DNA of 64,000 bases from Pegoplata infirma (GCA_963921195.1 OY992536.1:95895007-95959006); one strand, 5' to 3'; positions 22,418 through 35,842 are shown, counted from the first letter of the stretch. Numbers and translations are program-made. The notes: a model not told the origin generated them from the letters alone.

Positions 22418-22920
22418 CCCTAGTAAAAATGAAAGTAATCCAATTATATCCCAGAAATGGTGGATACAATTATGTATAATATTATTCAATTGTATCTTAT
22501 TAGATCCAATTAGACGAAAATATATAAGAAATTATCCGAAAATTGTCTCTATCTAACTGTATTATTTGGGATAAATTTTATATAATTAAATATAATTTAA
22601 TACTTTTATATATAATCGCATATATTTATATATGGCTTCACATAACACCATATATAATGAAAATTTTATATCAAGCATTACATATAATAATATATACTAT
22701 ATCTGGTGTTATATGGGGTAAAATGGGACAATATCTAAGTATATATAATATTGTACAATAAGATCAAATTATATTTAATTGTATCAATTTGATCCCAATT
22801 GATACAGTTATATAGAGACAAATTTCGGATTACATTTGTGTCTGACTGGATATAATAAGATGCAATTGGATAACATTTTACATAATTGTATCCACCATTT
22901 TCGTTTCGTTTTTACTCGGG
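22418..22920. mobile_element. 503-bp MITE with CCC(T/G)AGTAAAAA ends
   Basis: Left end CCCTAGTAAAAATGAAA with ATGGTGGATACAATTATG following. The right end is its complement (GTTTTTACTCGGG) preceded by CATAATTGTATCCACCAT. Interior palindromes of TATATAAT type. It sits at the end of the 21-bp array, whose motif TTCTGAAAT resumes right after it. Related ends to the 16350 family, but with a different interior. Confidence 0.75.
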
Positions 22921-24066
22921 TTGAAAATTTCTGAAATAAAACTATAAAAGGTGTAGATTACCAGTACACCAAATCCGTTAAAAGGTTTTGAAAACTTGGC
23001 TCTAGTATTTTATGGCCCACTGATGTTTTTATTTTTTAAATGCGTTTGGAAAAAGTCATTCAACTAAATTTTTCTTCTAGAGTATCTATTCATATATGAT
23101 CGTATCTGGTTGCATATAATTTATTTTTCTCGTTTTAAAGCATTTTACACGATTTTTTAGCATTTTACACGATTTTAAACCCTATTGCAATTTTATGCAG
23201 AAAATTTTGTGGAACATCCTTTAAATGGACGATTTGTAAACTTATCTACTCAAAAAAAAAATACTTGTAAAATTACAAGAAAAACTTGTAACATTTTTTT
23301 TTTTTGCTACCATCTATTTGACAAGAATGCCTTGTAATTTTATTATCATTTTACCAAAAATTTTGTAATTTTACAAGATTTTTACCAATAAAATTGTAAA
23401 TTTACAATTTTTCTGACGCGATAAAACTTAAAAGGAATTCTCGTAAATTTACTAGATTTTCGTTGTAAAAAAAACATTAAAGTTTGTAAAATTACACAAA
23501 TTTGTAATATTACAAAAAAATTGTAAAATTACAAAAAAAATTGTAAAATACAAACAAAAATTGTAAAACTACAAAAAAGGGTAAATTTCGATAAAAAAAA
23601 CATTTTTGTTAAAAAAAAAGGAAAACTGTCAAATAATTGTCAAATGGGATTACGAAACTTTTTCAAGTAATATGACAAGTTTTTTTTAGAGGATTAATAT
23701 GTACTCAAATTATAGCTTTAAAGTTTTTGGGCGTATTTATTGTTTTTTGAACGTATTCCAAACGTCTTTGAAAAGAAATACACTAAAAAAAAATATTGTA
23801 AAACGACAAGAAAAGTTTGTAACTTTTTCAGTAATTTGACAATTTTTTTTTTGTGTGTAAAAGCTACAGTGGATCAAAATAAAAAATGGAGATAAGTTTC
23901 CTAAACCGTTTGCGGTTATTGATCTGCTGGTAGTATGACCTCAATTTGTTGTACAGTAGTATTAGAGATGAAATCGCTAAAAAATGCGTTAACGCCTTAG
24001 AAATTATAAAAATTATCAAATGTTTTTCCAAAATTGAATGCAGTTTGATTCTTTTTGGCGGTTCAC
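22921..24066. other. AT-rich spacer with TTGTAAAATTACAA palindromes
   Basis: No gene is seen. Between 23255 and 23600 a loosely repeated TTGTAAAATTACAA-like palindrome occurs many times. A related stretch follows at 23790-23860. Confidence 0.45.
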
Positions 24067-26101
24067 ATATGGGGCATTCAATGTCAAATCGGACACTTTG
24101 AATTTTTTTTTAGATTTTTTTTTTTACAGTTTTTAGTACCCTTCGAAAACTTCTTCGTATAAATTTTCAAATTTTTTTGGTGACCCGTTCAAAAGACATC
24201 GAATTTTTAAAAATTGGTAGTTTGTTCCTTTACTCAAACTTCGTTTACTCATAACTTCTTCAATAAAGGTCCAAATTGCAAATTTTTTTTTCAAAATTTT
24301 TGTTTTTTACGTACCAAAATCCAAAAAATTCTTAAAAGCGCTCTAGTATGCGATTTTTAAGTTTTAAAATTTAAATCTCATTTTTGAAAATGTTAGAACT
24401 CTTCGATTTTTCTTAATTTTTTTTGTGTAAAACTTCTATCGATTCTACAAATTTTTTGCCCAGAAGGATCGTGGGATAACGATTATTACTATTTTTTTAA
24501 ATTTTTTGAGAAAATTTTATTGTAATTTTCCAATCTTAAAATCGTTTCTATTGCTCCAATGGTGCGTCATAGAGGGGTCATTAACAATACCGACCCACAT
24601 TAATTTTTACGTCTTAACATTTCATTGGAACAAACTAATACCCTGGCTCAAATTTCTAAGGGGGCTCCCACACAAAACGACATTTTTTTAAAATTTGCTC
24701 CAACAGCTCTAACTGCCCTATTAGTGCCCTTAGAGCAACAAAATGTATGACCGACCCACAATATTTTTTTAGTCCAAACATTTTCTCTGAACACACCTAC
24801 CCCCTATCTCTAATTTTTAAGGCGGTCCCCACACATTTTTTTTTTATTTTTGATAAATTTGTTTTATTAAATCAGCTTCTACCGGTCCAATGGTGCGTCC
24901 GAGAGGGGTCATTAGTGAGACCGACCCCCATTTATTTTTACCCTACAACATTTATTTTAAACATACCTACTCCCTATCTCCACTCCCTAAGTAGGCTTCC
25001 ATTCAAAATTACATTTTTATAAAATTTGCTCCAACTGTTATTTTGAATGGAAGCCTACTTAGGGAGCGGAGATAGGGCGGTGGTATGTTTTACAAAAATG
25101 TTGGAGGATAAAAATAAATGGGGGTCAGTCTCACTAATGATGCCTCTCGGAAGCACCATTGGACCGGTAGAAGCTGATTAAATAAAACAAATTTACAAAA
25201 AATAAAAAAATAAAATTGTATGGGGACCTCCTTAATAGTTAAAGATAGAGGGTAGGTGTGTTCTGAGAAAATGTTTGGACTAAAAAAATATTGTGGGTCG
25301 GTCATACATTTTATTGCTCTAAGGGCACTGTTAGGGCAGTAAGAGCGGTTGGAGCAAATTTAAAAAAATTACATTTTGTGTCGGAGCCCCTTAGAAATTG
25401 GAGACAGGGTATTAGATTGTTCCGAAGAAATGTTTAGACGTAAAAATTAATGGGGGTCGGTCTTGGAAATGATCCCTTTATGACGCACCAATGGAGCAGT
25501 AGAAATGATTTTAAGATTGGAAAATTTTCAAAAAAAATTTTAAAAAATAGTAATAATAGTTATCCCATGAGCCTACTGGCAAAAAATTTGTTGAATCGAT
25601 AGAAGTTTTACACAAAAAAATTACAAAAAAAATTTTTCAAAAAATTTTAAAAAACCGTAATAATCGTTATCCCATGATCCTACTGGGCACAAAATTTGTT
25701 GAATCGATAGAAGTTTTACACAAAAAAATTAAAAAAAAAAAATCACAGAGTACAAACATTTTCCAAAATGAGATTTACATTTTTAAACTTAAAAATCGCA
25801 TACTAGAGCGCTTTTAAGAATTTTTTGGGACTCTTTTTTTAAAGTACGTAAAAAAACAAAAATTTTGAAAAAAAAATTAAATTTGGACGATAATTGAAAA
25901 AGTTATGAGTAAAAGAAGTTTAAGTAAAGGAACATACTACAAATTTTTAAAAATTCGAAATCTTTTAAACTGGTTATCAAAAAAATCTGAAAATTTGCCA
26001 CGAAGGAGTTTTCGAAGGGTAATAAAAACTACAAACAAATTGGGAAAATAAAAAAAAAAAAAAAATTCAAAGTGTCCGATTTGACATGGAATGCCCCATA
26101 T
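24067..26101. mobile_element. 2.0-kb foldback element, copy 1
   Basis: The ends ATATGGGGCATTC(A/C)ATGTC are exact or near-exact complements at both sides, and the arms of about 1 kb pair around a centre near 25,085. Inside each arm are repeated modules with GACCGACCC(A/C)CA and AAGGGGGCTCCCA, similar in plan to the element at 10898-13044. No transposase. The open frames in the arms come from the modules. Confidence 0.88.
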
Positions 26102-26808
26102 ACTCTTTTTAAGAATTCTGCTGCTCAAAAATGGAACAGTGGTCAAAAAAATGTTAAAAATATTTTTCGTTGTACTATTATTTTTCTTTTACAAAAGAAA
26201 AAAAAAATTGACATTTTGGTTTTATTTAAAAAATGGTGTGAAAATATTTCTCAAAAATTTTTTTACATTTACATTATCATAATTATTTTTCTAGATACAA
26301 AACAATTTGCACCTGTTATTCATACATTAAATAATTTTGATATTAATTATATTAAATTTTAAAAATGTTTTTTTTTTGCACCCGAAATATAATCTTAACT
26401 GCTAAACTCCAGCGTTCTTTGTATACTATTTTTACGATAAATTTTTAAAAAACAATATCGATTTTTATTAAACATTCGTTGATTGTTTTAGAAGAAAAGA
26501 AAATTTAAAATTATTTTTTTTATTATATAAAAGATCATAACAAAAAAATAATATTTTAATTAAATTTTATATAGTTTTGAAATTAATACACTAAAAAAAA
26601 TAGTAAAATTACGAAAGAAAAAAATTGTAAAATATCTTAATATTTCAAGAATATATCGCTCATTTACTACAACAGTGACATAACTCAAAAAACTTGATTT
26701 TACAGAAAACTTGTACTAAGTTTTCAATTAAAAAAGGCCGGTTCATTTTAAAAGGTTATAATTCTATATTCTTAGCTCAAGCGGTGAGCTCAAAAGATAT
26801 TAATACAT
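26102..26808. other. AT-rich spacer between the two foldback elements
   Basis: No gene is seen. The overlapping open frames at 26072-26362 have low-complexity AT-driven translations. Confidence 0.4.
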
Positions 26809-28721
26809 ATGTCAAATCGGACACTTTGAACATTTTTTTTTTTAGATTTTCCCAATTTGCTTACAGTTTTTATTACCCTTCGAAGACTCCCTCGTGGTAA
26901 ATTTTCAGATTTTTTTGATGACCCGTTCAAAAGATATCAAATTTTTAAAAATTGATAGTTTGTTCCTTTACTCAAACTTCTTTTTCTCATAACTTCTTCA
27001 ATAATGGTCCAAATTTCAAATTTTTTTATAAAAATTTTTGTTTTTTACGTACTTAAAAAAAAAACCCAAAAAATTCTTAAAAGCGGTCTAGTATGCGATT
27101 TTTAAAATTTAAATCTCATTTTTGAAAATGTTTGTACTCTTCGATTTTTTTGATTTTTTTTTTATGTAAAACTTCTACAAATTTTTTGCCCAGGAGGATT
27201 GTGGAATAACGATTATTACTATTTTTTTTAAATTTTTTGAAAAAAATTTTATTGTAATTTTCCAATCTTAAAATCATTTCTGCTCCAATGGTGCTTCATA
27301 GAGGGGTCATTTTCAAGACAGACCCCCATTAGTTTTTAGGTCTTAACATTTCTTCGGAACAGACTAATATCCTATCTCCAATTTCTAAGGGGCCTCCCAC
27401 ACAAAACGACATTTTTTAAGATTTTCTTCAACCGCTCTAACTGCCCTAATAGTGCCCTTAGAGCAACAAAATGTATGACCGACCCACAATATTTTTTTAG
27501 TTCAAACATTTTCTCTGAATACACCTATCCTCAATCTCTAATTGTTAAGGCGGTCCCCATACATTTTTTTTTTATTTTTTGTAAATTTGTTTTAATTAAT
27601 CAGCTTCTACCGGTCCAATAGTGCGTCCGAGAGGGGTCATTAGTGAGACCCACACCCATTTATTTTTAGCCTACAACATTTTTTTAAAATATACCTACGC
27701 CCTATCTCCACTCCCTAAGAAGGCTTCCATTAAAAATTATTTTTTTTAAAATTTGCTCCAACTGTTATTTGTATTGGAGCCTACTTAGGGAGTAGAGATA
27801 GGGCGTAGGGGTGTTTTAAAAAAATGTTGTAGGGTAAAAATAAATGGGGGTCGGTCTCACTAATGACCCCTCTCGAACGCACCTTTGGACAGGTAGAAGC
27901 TGATTAAATAAAATAAATTTACAAAAAATAAAAAAAATTTATGGGGACCGCCTTACCAATTAGAGATACAGGGTAGGTGTGTTCAGAGAAAATGTGACTA
28001 AATGACTACAAAAATATTGTGGGTCGGTCATACATTTTGTTGCTCTAAGGGCACTATTAGGGCAGTTAGAGCGGTTGGAGCAAATTTAAAAAAATTTCGT
28101 TTTGTGTGGGAGCCCCCTTAGAAATTGGAGGTAGGGTATTAGTTTGTTCTAAAGAAATGTTAAGACGTAAAAATTAATGGGGGTCGGACTTATAAATGAC
28201 CCCTCTATGACGCACCAAGGGAGCAGTAGAAATGATTTTAAGATTGGAAAATTACAATAAAATTTTTTCAAAAAATTAAAAAAAATAGTTATCCCACGAT
28301 CCTCCTGGGCAAAAAATTTTTAGAATCGACAGAAGTTTTACACAAAAAAATTAAAAAAAAAATCGAAGACCACAAACATTTTCAAAAATGAGATTTAAAT
28401 TTTAAAACTTAAAAATCGCATACTAGAGCGTTTTGAGAATTTTTTGGGATTTTTTTTTAAAGTACGTAAAAAATCAAAAATTAAAACAAAAAAAATTTTG
28501 AAATTTTGACCATTATTGAAGAAGTTATGAGTAAAAGAAATTTGAGTAAAGGAACAAACTAACAAATTTTAAAAATTCGATATCTTTTGAACGGGTCATC
28601 AAAAAAATCTGAAAATTTACCACGAAAGAGATTTCGAAGGGTACTAAAAACTGTAAACAAATTGGGAAAATCTAAAAAAAAAAATTTCAAAGTGTCCGAT
28701 TTGACATGGAATGCCCCATAT
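26809..28721. mobile_element. 2.0-kb foldback element, copy 2, left tip missing
   Basis: Same family and module order as 24067-26101. The right end keeps GACATGGAATGCCCCATAT. The left end starts only at ATGTCAAATCGGACACTT, so about 14 terminal bases have been lost. Centre near 27,765. Confidence 0.85.
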
Positions 28722-29275
28722 ATATTTATGATCAGTGATCGATTCTAGCGATGTCCGTCTGTCCGTCGTCCTTCTGTATTTAACACGATGCAGTCCAAAA
28801 TAAAATTGCTAGGCTCCCGAAATTTGGCACGAAGGTGTCTTATGTCCTAGGCAGGTTAAGTTCGTGAATGAGCAAAATCGCACCAGGGGAAAAAAAGTTC
28901 CCCCTTGAAGAACTAAACCTACCTCTGAAAAATACCATTTTTTTACATTACTTTTTGTGTTTTTGTTTAACAAATGCAACATTTTTATACTTTAGGAAGT
29001 TCGAAGTCCTGCATTTGGACCCAGAGAATTATAAAATGTTGTTTTTTTCGGTTCGCCTCTCCTTTTATGGGCGTAGAATAAAAAAAAATGTTAAATAATG
29101 ATAAACTTGTATTTCTTTAGTGCAAAAAGCATACGAATGAATTTTTAGACCCCCCTCCCTAATTTCCACTACTGACCCCCCCCCCCCCCCCCAAAAAAAA
29201 AAAAGAAAACGCCCCTGCATTTTTATTTTATTTTGCATGTTGGAGGGTATAAAAGATTCGGCCGAATTTAACACT
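28722..29275 (+). repeat. dispersed repeat with GGAGGGTATAAAAGATTCGG end, copy 1
   Basis: Starts near GATCAGTGATCGATTCTAGC and GTCCGTCTGTCCGTC, passes GAACTAAACCTACCTCTGAA and TGGACCCAGAGAATTATAAA, and ends GGAGGGTATAAAAGATTCGG. Other copies: 48925-49481 and 61588-62660 (minus orientation) and 60930-61270 (partial). A run of about 15 C at 29178 may vary in length. The GTCCGTCTGTC and GGAGGGTAT modules are shared with the repeat at 109. Confidence 0.75.
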
Positions 29276-29520
29276 CTAACTTTTTTTTTTTATATTCGTT
29301 TACAGCAGATCAAAATTAATAAATATAATGTTTCGCAAGACATTTTTATTTTAATTTTCAAAAATCCAAAACTTTGATCTCCGGCAGGTTAATTTAATCG
29401 GTTGACCTCAAATTTGTACCACATCATTTTTAGGTCTAGTACAATAAAAATTTGCCTGGACACTTTTAAATATCATAAGTTCAAGAAAACGCCTCTCTAA
29501 TGGCACATAGACTTTAATTA
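29276..29520 (+). repeat. GGGCGCCACGG repeat, partial copy
   Basis: Partial copy starting at the TTTTTTATATTCGTTTACAG part, with TTGACCTCAAATTTGTACCA. It ends in CTCTAATGGCACATA. Confidence 0.6.
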
Positions 29521-29880
29521 CGAATCTAAAAATATGCAAAGTATATGACTACATCCATTTACCAACTGATGAACTATGTCAAAGACCTAACGAACTATTG
29601 CAAAACTTTGAATAAAAAGACGAAAATTACAGCTCATTCAAATGTACCATTAAGCACAAGACTACAAGAAACATACAACATAAAATCATTACATTTTGGC
29701 GCAGTCGGTATTCATTTCTTTTTTGTAAACAAATAAACTTAGGTAAATTTTGTTGCAGCATTTTTTGTGTGTAGCAGAAAATCACTACATTTTGGCGCAG
29801 TCGGTATTCATTTCTTTTTTGTAAACAAATAAACTTAGGTAAATTTTGCTGCAGAATTTTTTTGTGTGTAGATATTTTAC
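29521..29880 (+). mobile_element. LTR-retrotransposon end with primer-binding site, tandemly doubled
   Basis: TTACATTTTGGCGCAGTCGG at 29689 has the look of a retrotransposon LTR end (ACA) followed after a short spacer by a TGGCGCAGTCGG primer-binding site, as in insect gypsy-group elements. The surrounding 100 bp (to TTTTTTGTGTGTAG) is repeated once in tandem at 29786-29875. No gag, pol or env sequence is seen nearby. It is therefore a remnant. The open frame before it (from 29545) cannot be assigned. Confidence 0.5.
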
Positions 29881-31734
29881 AAGTTTTTTTTCTTCGAGTT
29901 TTTTTTAGAGTAAAAGCATGCAAAAAATATATAAACAAATCTGAAAAATAATATATAAATAAAACAACCAGATTTAAAATTTTTTAATCATTTGTTATAT
30001 ATTTTTTTTATAGAAAATAAAATAATAAAAAAATAAATTATAAAAATAAACAGAGTATAAAAATAATTTTGTATAAAATAATATATATAAAAAACAGATT
30101 TTTTGTTTTTGTTTCAAAACAATAAAAAAAATTAACAAAAAATAATAATTAAGAACAAAAATTTTAATGATTTTATCATTTTCTCTTTTTTTAAGAAACA
30201 CAAGTAGAAAAATTATTTATTTTAAAATGGAAGCCGGTTTAAACAAAACATAGAAAAAAATAAGTTTTTAAATAAAAAAAAAATTAACAATTATTTTTTA
30301 AAAAGCTTTAAGAAGCTAGATTTTTTTTTTCAAATGTTTATAAAAAAAATATTTTTTTGTTTGTTGATTTTTTTTTTCATTTTTGATATGCTAATTAAAA
30401 CATTTTTTTATATTTTAGATAAATTTTAAATTAGAGACCTTAATTAGCTTAAACAAGAATTTATTGTTGTTTTTTTTTAATTTTTATAAATTAAAATTAA
30501 GTGTTAATTATTATTTTTTTTTGTATTAAATGTTTGTTTGTTTTGCTTATAATTAAAAAAAAAAAAATTGTTTGACTTAAAAAATAATTGGACTATTATT
30601 AACAAATAAAACAGAATATAAAATAAAAAAATTATTATTAATAGTAATTAGTTTATTAATTATTTTTTAAAGATTTGTAAAAAATAAAACAAAATAGAAT
30701 TTGTCTATAATTTTATAATAATTTTTTAGGAAAATTAGTGGTAAATTTTTAATAAAATTATTATTTTTTTTTTTTACAAAAAAAAAAGGAAGAATTATTA
30801 ATAATTTATTACACATGAGATCACAGTATTAGAGATATAAGTATGTATTTTATTTTATAATTTTTTTAAATAATTATTTTTAAATTAATAAATTAGTTTT
30901 TTATTTATTTTATAAAGAGAATTTATAATAAATTAAGCTGGGTTTTTTTGTTTAATAATTTTAGTATGTTAGCTTTGTTTTGTAGTATTGTTTTAAACAA
31001 TTTTTTTTTAATGATTTTTATGATTTTTTTTTTAATATTTAAATTAAAATATTTACATATTTATTAAATATTTGATATTAAAGATTTTACCTAAATGTCT
31101 TAAAGTTTTTTTTTTTTTTTTGTTTAAATTTGTTTTTTTGTAATTCAGCAAAAAAAATTTTTATTTATTTTTATTTTTTTTTATAATTTTTACAACCTAT
31201 TTTAATAATTTTTAATATTTATTTTTATTTATAACATCATCAATAAAATCCTATAGAATTTTTTAATATTTTTTTTTTGTTATGGTTGATCTACTGAAAA
31301 ATTTGTATTTTGTTTTTTTTTAAATTTGTTTTTTTTATATATATTTTAATCATATATTTTTTGTATGTATGTTACAAAATATTGGCACATAAATACAGCT
31401 CTGTGTGTGATTTTATTTTTTTAAACCACTAAAGAATTTTTTGTGGAATTAAGGGGAGATTTTGGGACAATAAATCAGAAAATTTTTTCAGTTCGTAACT
31501 TGATTGTTAATCACGTCTTTTTGTTGCTTAGGGAAATTTTAGTTTTTTGTGCTAGTTGTTTTTGCATAAAACCACACAAATGGTCAGAAATAGAATTTTT
31601 TGGAAACACAATTGTTTAACTTAAAAAAAAAAAAATTATTTTTTTTATTTTTATTTAAATAACAAAAAATTGTTATTAATTTGACCTTTTAATAAAGCAC
31701 TAAATTTATAAAAAATTTCTTAAAAGAGTATAAA
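29881..31734. other. very AT-rich spacer
   Basis: No gene, no shared repeat. Long stretches are nearly pure A and T, with TAATTATTAATAA-type simple sequence. Confidence 0.5.
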
Positions 31735-32105
31735 CCCGAGTGAAAAAGTTTTTTATATAATTTTATATAATTATATAAAATTTGATAAAATTATATATAA
31801 TTATATAAAATTATATAAAGAAGTTTTTGTTTTCAAAAAATTTGATAAAATTATATATACTTTGATAAAATTATATGAAATTATATCAGAATTTTTTTTA
31901 TATAAAATTTTATCAAATCTTATATAATTGTATATAATCTTATAAAATTTTATCAAATTATATATAATTTGATATAATTTTATAAAATTTTATATAAAAA
32001 AAATTCGGATATAATTATATATAATTTTATCAAATTATATATAATTTTATCTAATTTTATCAAATATATATAATTATATATAATTTTATTAAATTATATA
32101 TAAGA

Positions 32106-34538
32106 GGCATTCCACACCAAATGTCCAGCGAAAAAAAACCACGTGTACCATAAACTTCTGAATAGCTTGTATGGATAGCCCTATATGCAACTTAGAAAAT
32201 TGCGTTTTCGGTTTTTCAATTTTTCAAAAACTGGGCTTAGGAGACGTGGTCAAATATTGGAAAAATGGTCAAATTTGTGGCGAGTTGCCTTGATTAAATA
32301 TTTATCACATTAAAACGAAATGCACCACAATCTTAAAAATTTACATTCTGATATAGTTTCGTATGGGCTATCGTATAAAATTTTTTTCCAAGAAAAATTT
32401 TCAGAACCCGTTCTGAAATTTTCCATTTTTTAAAAAAGTCAATTTATCAAAAATCCGGCCACTTTTTTTCTTTTTTTTAATTTTTTTTTTTAAAGTTTAG
32501 ATGATTGTTCATCTACACAAAAAAAATCAGAAATGTATTTTTCGTTTTTTTCGAGAAAATCGCATTTGAATTCTAAATTTCATAACAATTTTGTAATTTG
32601 CTTGTATTGTCTTGTGTCAACAGAGTGTATGACGAATATTTATGCAATTAATATTACTCATTCGCAACTTTAAAACAAGGTTGGCAATCGAAACGAATAA
32701 CGGTATCGATATCGGTATTGGTATCGTTTTTTATTTATTTCGGTATCGGTATCGGTTACGGTATTTGAGTTAAATCGGTTACGGTATTACCGATACCGAA
32801 ACGTCAATACCGGTACGTACCGGTATTATCGAAAAAAAATTCTAAAAATATAAAAAACGTATAAAAACTTAAAAAAAAATATTTTTTTTCAATTTTAATA
32901 CTAAACACGTATTTACTTTTTTTTTTTAGCATTTTTGCTAAAGTACCCTCTAAAATGTGAAGAAAATGTAAAAGAGCGTTTTTAGGGAGTCGTCGGGGGA
33001 TGTTTCCGGACCACACCTACACAAGGGGGCGGCCGAGAAAACTGTAATTTTCATATCCCCCTATGCAAAAAGAAGTAGAAAAGTTGAATTCGACTTGCCC
33101 GAATCCATGAATACGCTCCACAATGCCGTTTTCAAGTGATAGTTAATTTTCTAACGAAAAAAAAAAAATAACAATTTTGATTAGAAATACTATTTTATTT
33201 TGAAAAAAAAAAATTTTTTAGCCATTTTTGAAAAAAGAAAAAAAATTTGTTTGAGTGTAAAATTTTTTCGAGTGTAAGTTTTTTTGTTTTAGCGTAAAAA
33301 TATTTGTGAGTGACAAAAACACTTTGTAAAGTAATTTTCTGACTCATCATGTTTTTAAAGCTGGTTTAACGGTTTTTTTAATACGTGAATTTCAGGTGAA
33401 ACCAGTGGACCGATTTTGCGATTCCATACCAATCAAGTTTTTTTGTTGGTGTTATCTATTTGGAAAAATAGGTCTTCCCTGTCTAGACAAGATCACATTC
33501 AAAAATATTGCAAAAATGTTTTTTCCTTGGGCACCCACATCGTGGATTAAATAAAAATCCCCAAAGAACTTTACTATACGAAAGGGGTCCAGAAAGTTTC
33601 TATTGAGAGTCAAACTGACTCCATAAAAATTTCGTGAAAATCAATCATTTTCTTCTGATCCCGCATCGCATTTGAAGTATAGTTTTTTTTTTTAATTTTT
33701 ACTTAATCTACGATGTGGGTGCTCAAAGATTTTTTTGATTTTATGAGACTTCGGCATTTGGAGTACGATTTTTCCTTTACAAAAACCAAAAAAATTACAA
33801 ACTTCTATTAATTTTTTTTTGTAAAAAACATGGTTTTTAAGAAAAACATGTTTTTTTAGGAAAAACCGTTTCAATACCGGTACGTACCGGTACCGAAGGA
33901 AAAGGTTTTTGGATACCGGTATCCGATACCAAAACTGAGTTTCGGTATTGGTATTTTTACCGGTATTCAATTGAAAGGGTTTTGAAACGGATAACGGTAT
34001 TGAAAAGGTATCGATTGCCAACATTGCTTTAAAACAAAGAAATACAACCAAATAACAAAATTGTTTTGAAATTTAAAGTTCAAATGCGATTTTCTCGAAA
34101 AAAAAAGATGAACGTGTTTCTGTTTTTTTTTGTGTGGATGGACAAACATCTAAACTTTTAAAAAAATAAATAAAAAAGAAAAAAAAAAGTGTCCGGATTT
34201 TTGATAAATTTACTTTTTAAAAAAATGGAAAATTTCAGAACGGGTTCTGAAAATTTTCCAAAACAAAAAATTTTAATCGTTAGCCCATACAAAACTATAT
34301 AAGAACGTAAATTTTTGACATTGTGGTGCATTCCGTATTAATGTGATAAATATTTAATCAAGGCAACTCGCCACAAATTTTACCATTTTTCCAATATTTG
34401 ACCACGCCTCCTAAGCCCAGTTTTCAAAAATTTGAAAAACCAAAAACGCAATTTTCTTAGTTACATATAGGACTATCCAAACAACCTATTCAGAAATTTA
34501 CGGGACACATATTTTTCTGTAGCGGGACATTTGGTGTG
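32106..34538. mobile_element. 2.4-kb foldback element with an inner inverted-repeat element
   Basis: The left end GGCATTCCACACCAAATGTCC is mirrored by GGACATTTGGTGTG at the right. Arms pair over about 500 bp (CAAATATTGG, AACTCGCCACAAAT and more). Within, GTTGGCAATCGA near 32680 and TCGATTGCCAAC near 34011 mark a second, inner pair. Near both inner ends are strings of GGTATCGGTAT and ACCGGTACGTACCGGT. The interior (33000-33600) has no recognisable coding sequence. Confidence 0.8.
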
Positions 34539-34543
34539 CTACA

Positions 34544-35841
34544 CTGTGCTACAAAAAATACAAAATCAAATATACTTTTAAAATGAGGTAGTTAAGGTTG
34601 TAGGTCTCGTCGAAAAGATCACAAAAATGCCCATCAAACTTGCCAGACACCCTCAAATTTTAAAGATATTGTCAAAAAACGATTTTTTGGAACTTTTCTA
34701 ACTAAACCACCGTGTACCTTAAACATTTTTCAACCGATTTCCAATTTTTCAACTGTTTTGGATAGAAGAAGAATAGGGCTTTTTATGTGTGTGAATTGGT
34801 CTTTACATATAAAAAATATATCTATTGATTTTTTCTATAATGTCTAATTTTTATGTTATTTTTTGAAAAATTTTCAAGTTTATCGATATTTTTCTGCTAT
34901 AGTTCGTTTAACAACCTTTATATTTATAAACTTATTTTTAAAGCAAATTTAATTTTGAATACAATAAGCTTTATTCTGAAAAAATCACATAAAAATTGAC
35001 AGAGTTGTGATAATTTTTCTAAAAAAGAAAGTTAAGATTTTGCATGAAATCGCCGTTCAGATAACCCAGGCAAAAAAAAAAAAAAAAAAATAAACGAACA
35101 TACTAAGAGGTCGCGTATCATTATTTTAAAGGTTTTTGGCCTCCTGAATTCGAATTTGACCTTGAAATTGCGCTATCTTATTAAGTTTTTGATATATCAA
35201 TTTATGTTAAATATCTCAAAAACCTGACTAGATAGAGCAATTTAAAGGCCAGATTCGGATTCAGAGCGCTAAAAACATTTAAAAATATTGTACATGACCT
35301 CTTATGATAAAATATTTTTTTTGCCTGGGATATCTGAACGGCGATTTCTGAAAAAATCTTAATTTCTTTTTTAGAAAAATTATCCCAACTCTGTCAATTG
35401 TTATCCGATTTCTTCAGGATAAAGCTTATCGTATTCAGAATCAAATTTTCTTCAAAAATGTTTGATAAATGTAAAGGTTGTTAAATGAACTTTTGCAGAA
35501 AAAAATCGATAAACTCGAAAAATTTTCAAAAAATAACAAAAAAAATTGATTTTATAGAAAAAATCAATAAATATCTTTCTTATATGTATTGACCAATTCA
35601 CACGCATGGAAACTCCCATCATTTTTCTATCAAAAACAGTTAAAAAATTTAAAATCGGTTGAAAATTTTCTGAATTACAAAAGGTTTAGTGAGAAAATTC
35701 CCAAAAAAACGTTTTTTGACCATAACTCTAAAATTTGAGGGTGTCTGGCAAGTTTAATGGGCATTTTTGTGATCTACTCGCCAAGCCCAACAACCTATAC
35801 TATGTCACATCAGAAGTATTTTTTCACTGTGGCACAGTGTT
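34544..35841. mobile_element. 1.3-kb foldback element
   Basis: ACACTGTGCTAC at the left and CACTGTGGCACAGTGT at the right, then long complementary arms (AACTTGCCAGACACCCTC on the left, its complement GAGGGTGTCTGGCAAGTTTA on the right). Centre near 35,190. It abuts the previous foldback. No coding sequence. Confidence 0.8.
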
Positions 35842-35842
35842 A

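Noticed and set aside
22011..22556. Open frames on both strands with a YFRNYQL-like repeat
   Set aside because: A 21-bp repeat without stops stays open in all copies. This is arithmetic, not coding.
33692..34051. 119-codon minus-strand frame with repeated RYRYVPV-like residues
   Set aside because: It lies in the arm of a foldback element and reflects the GGTATCGGTAT repeats.
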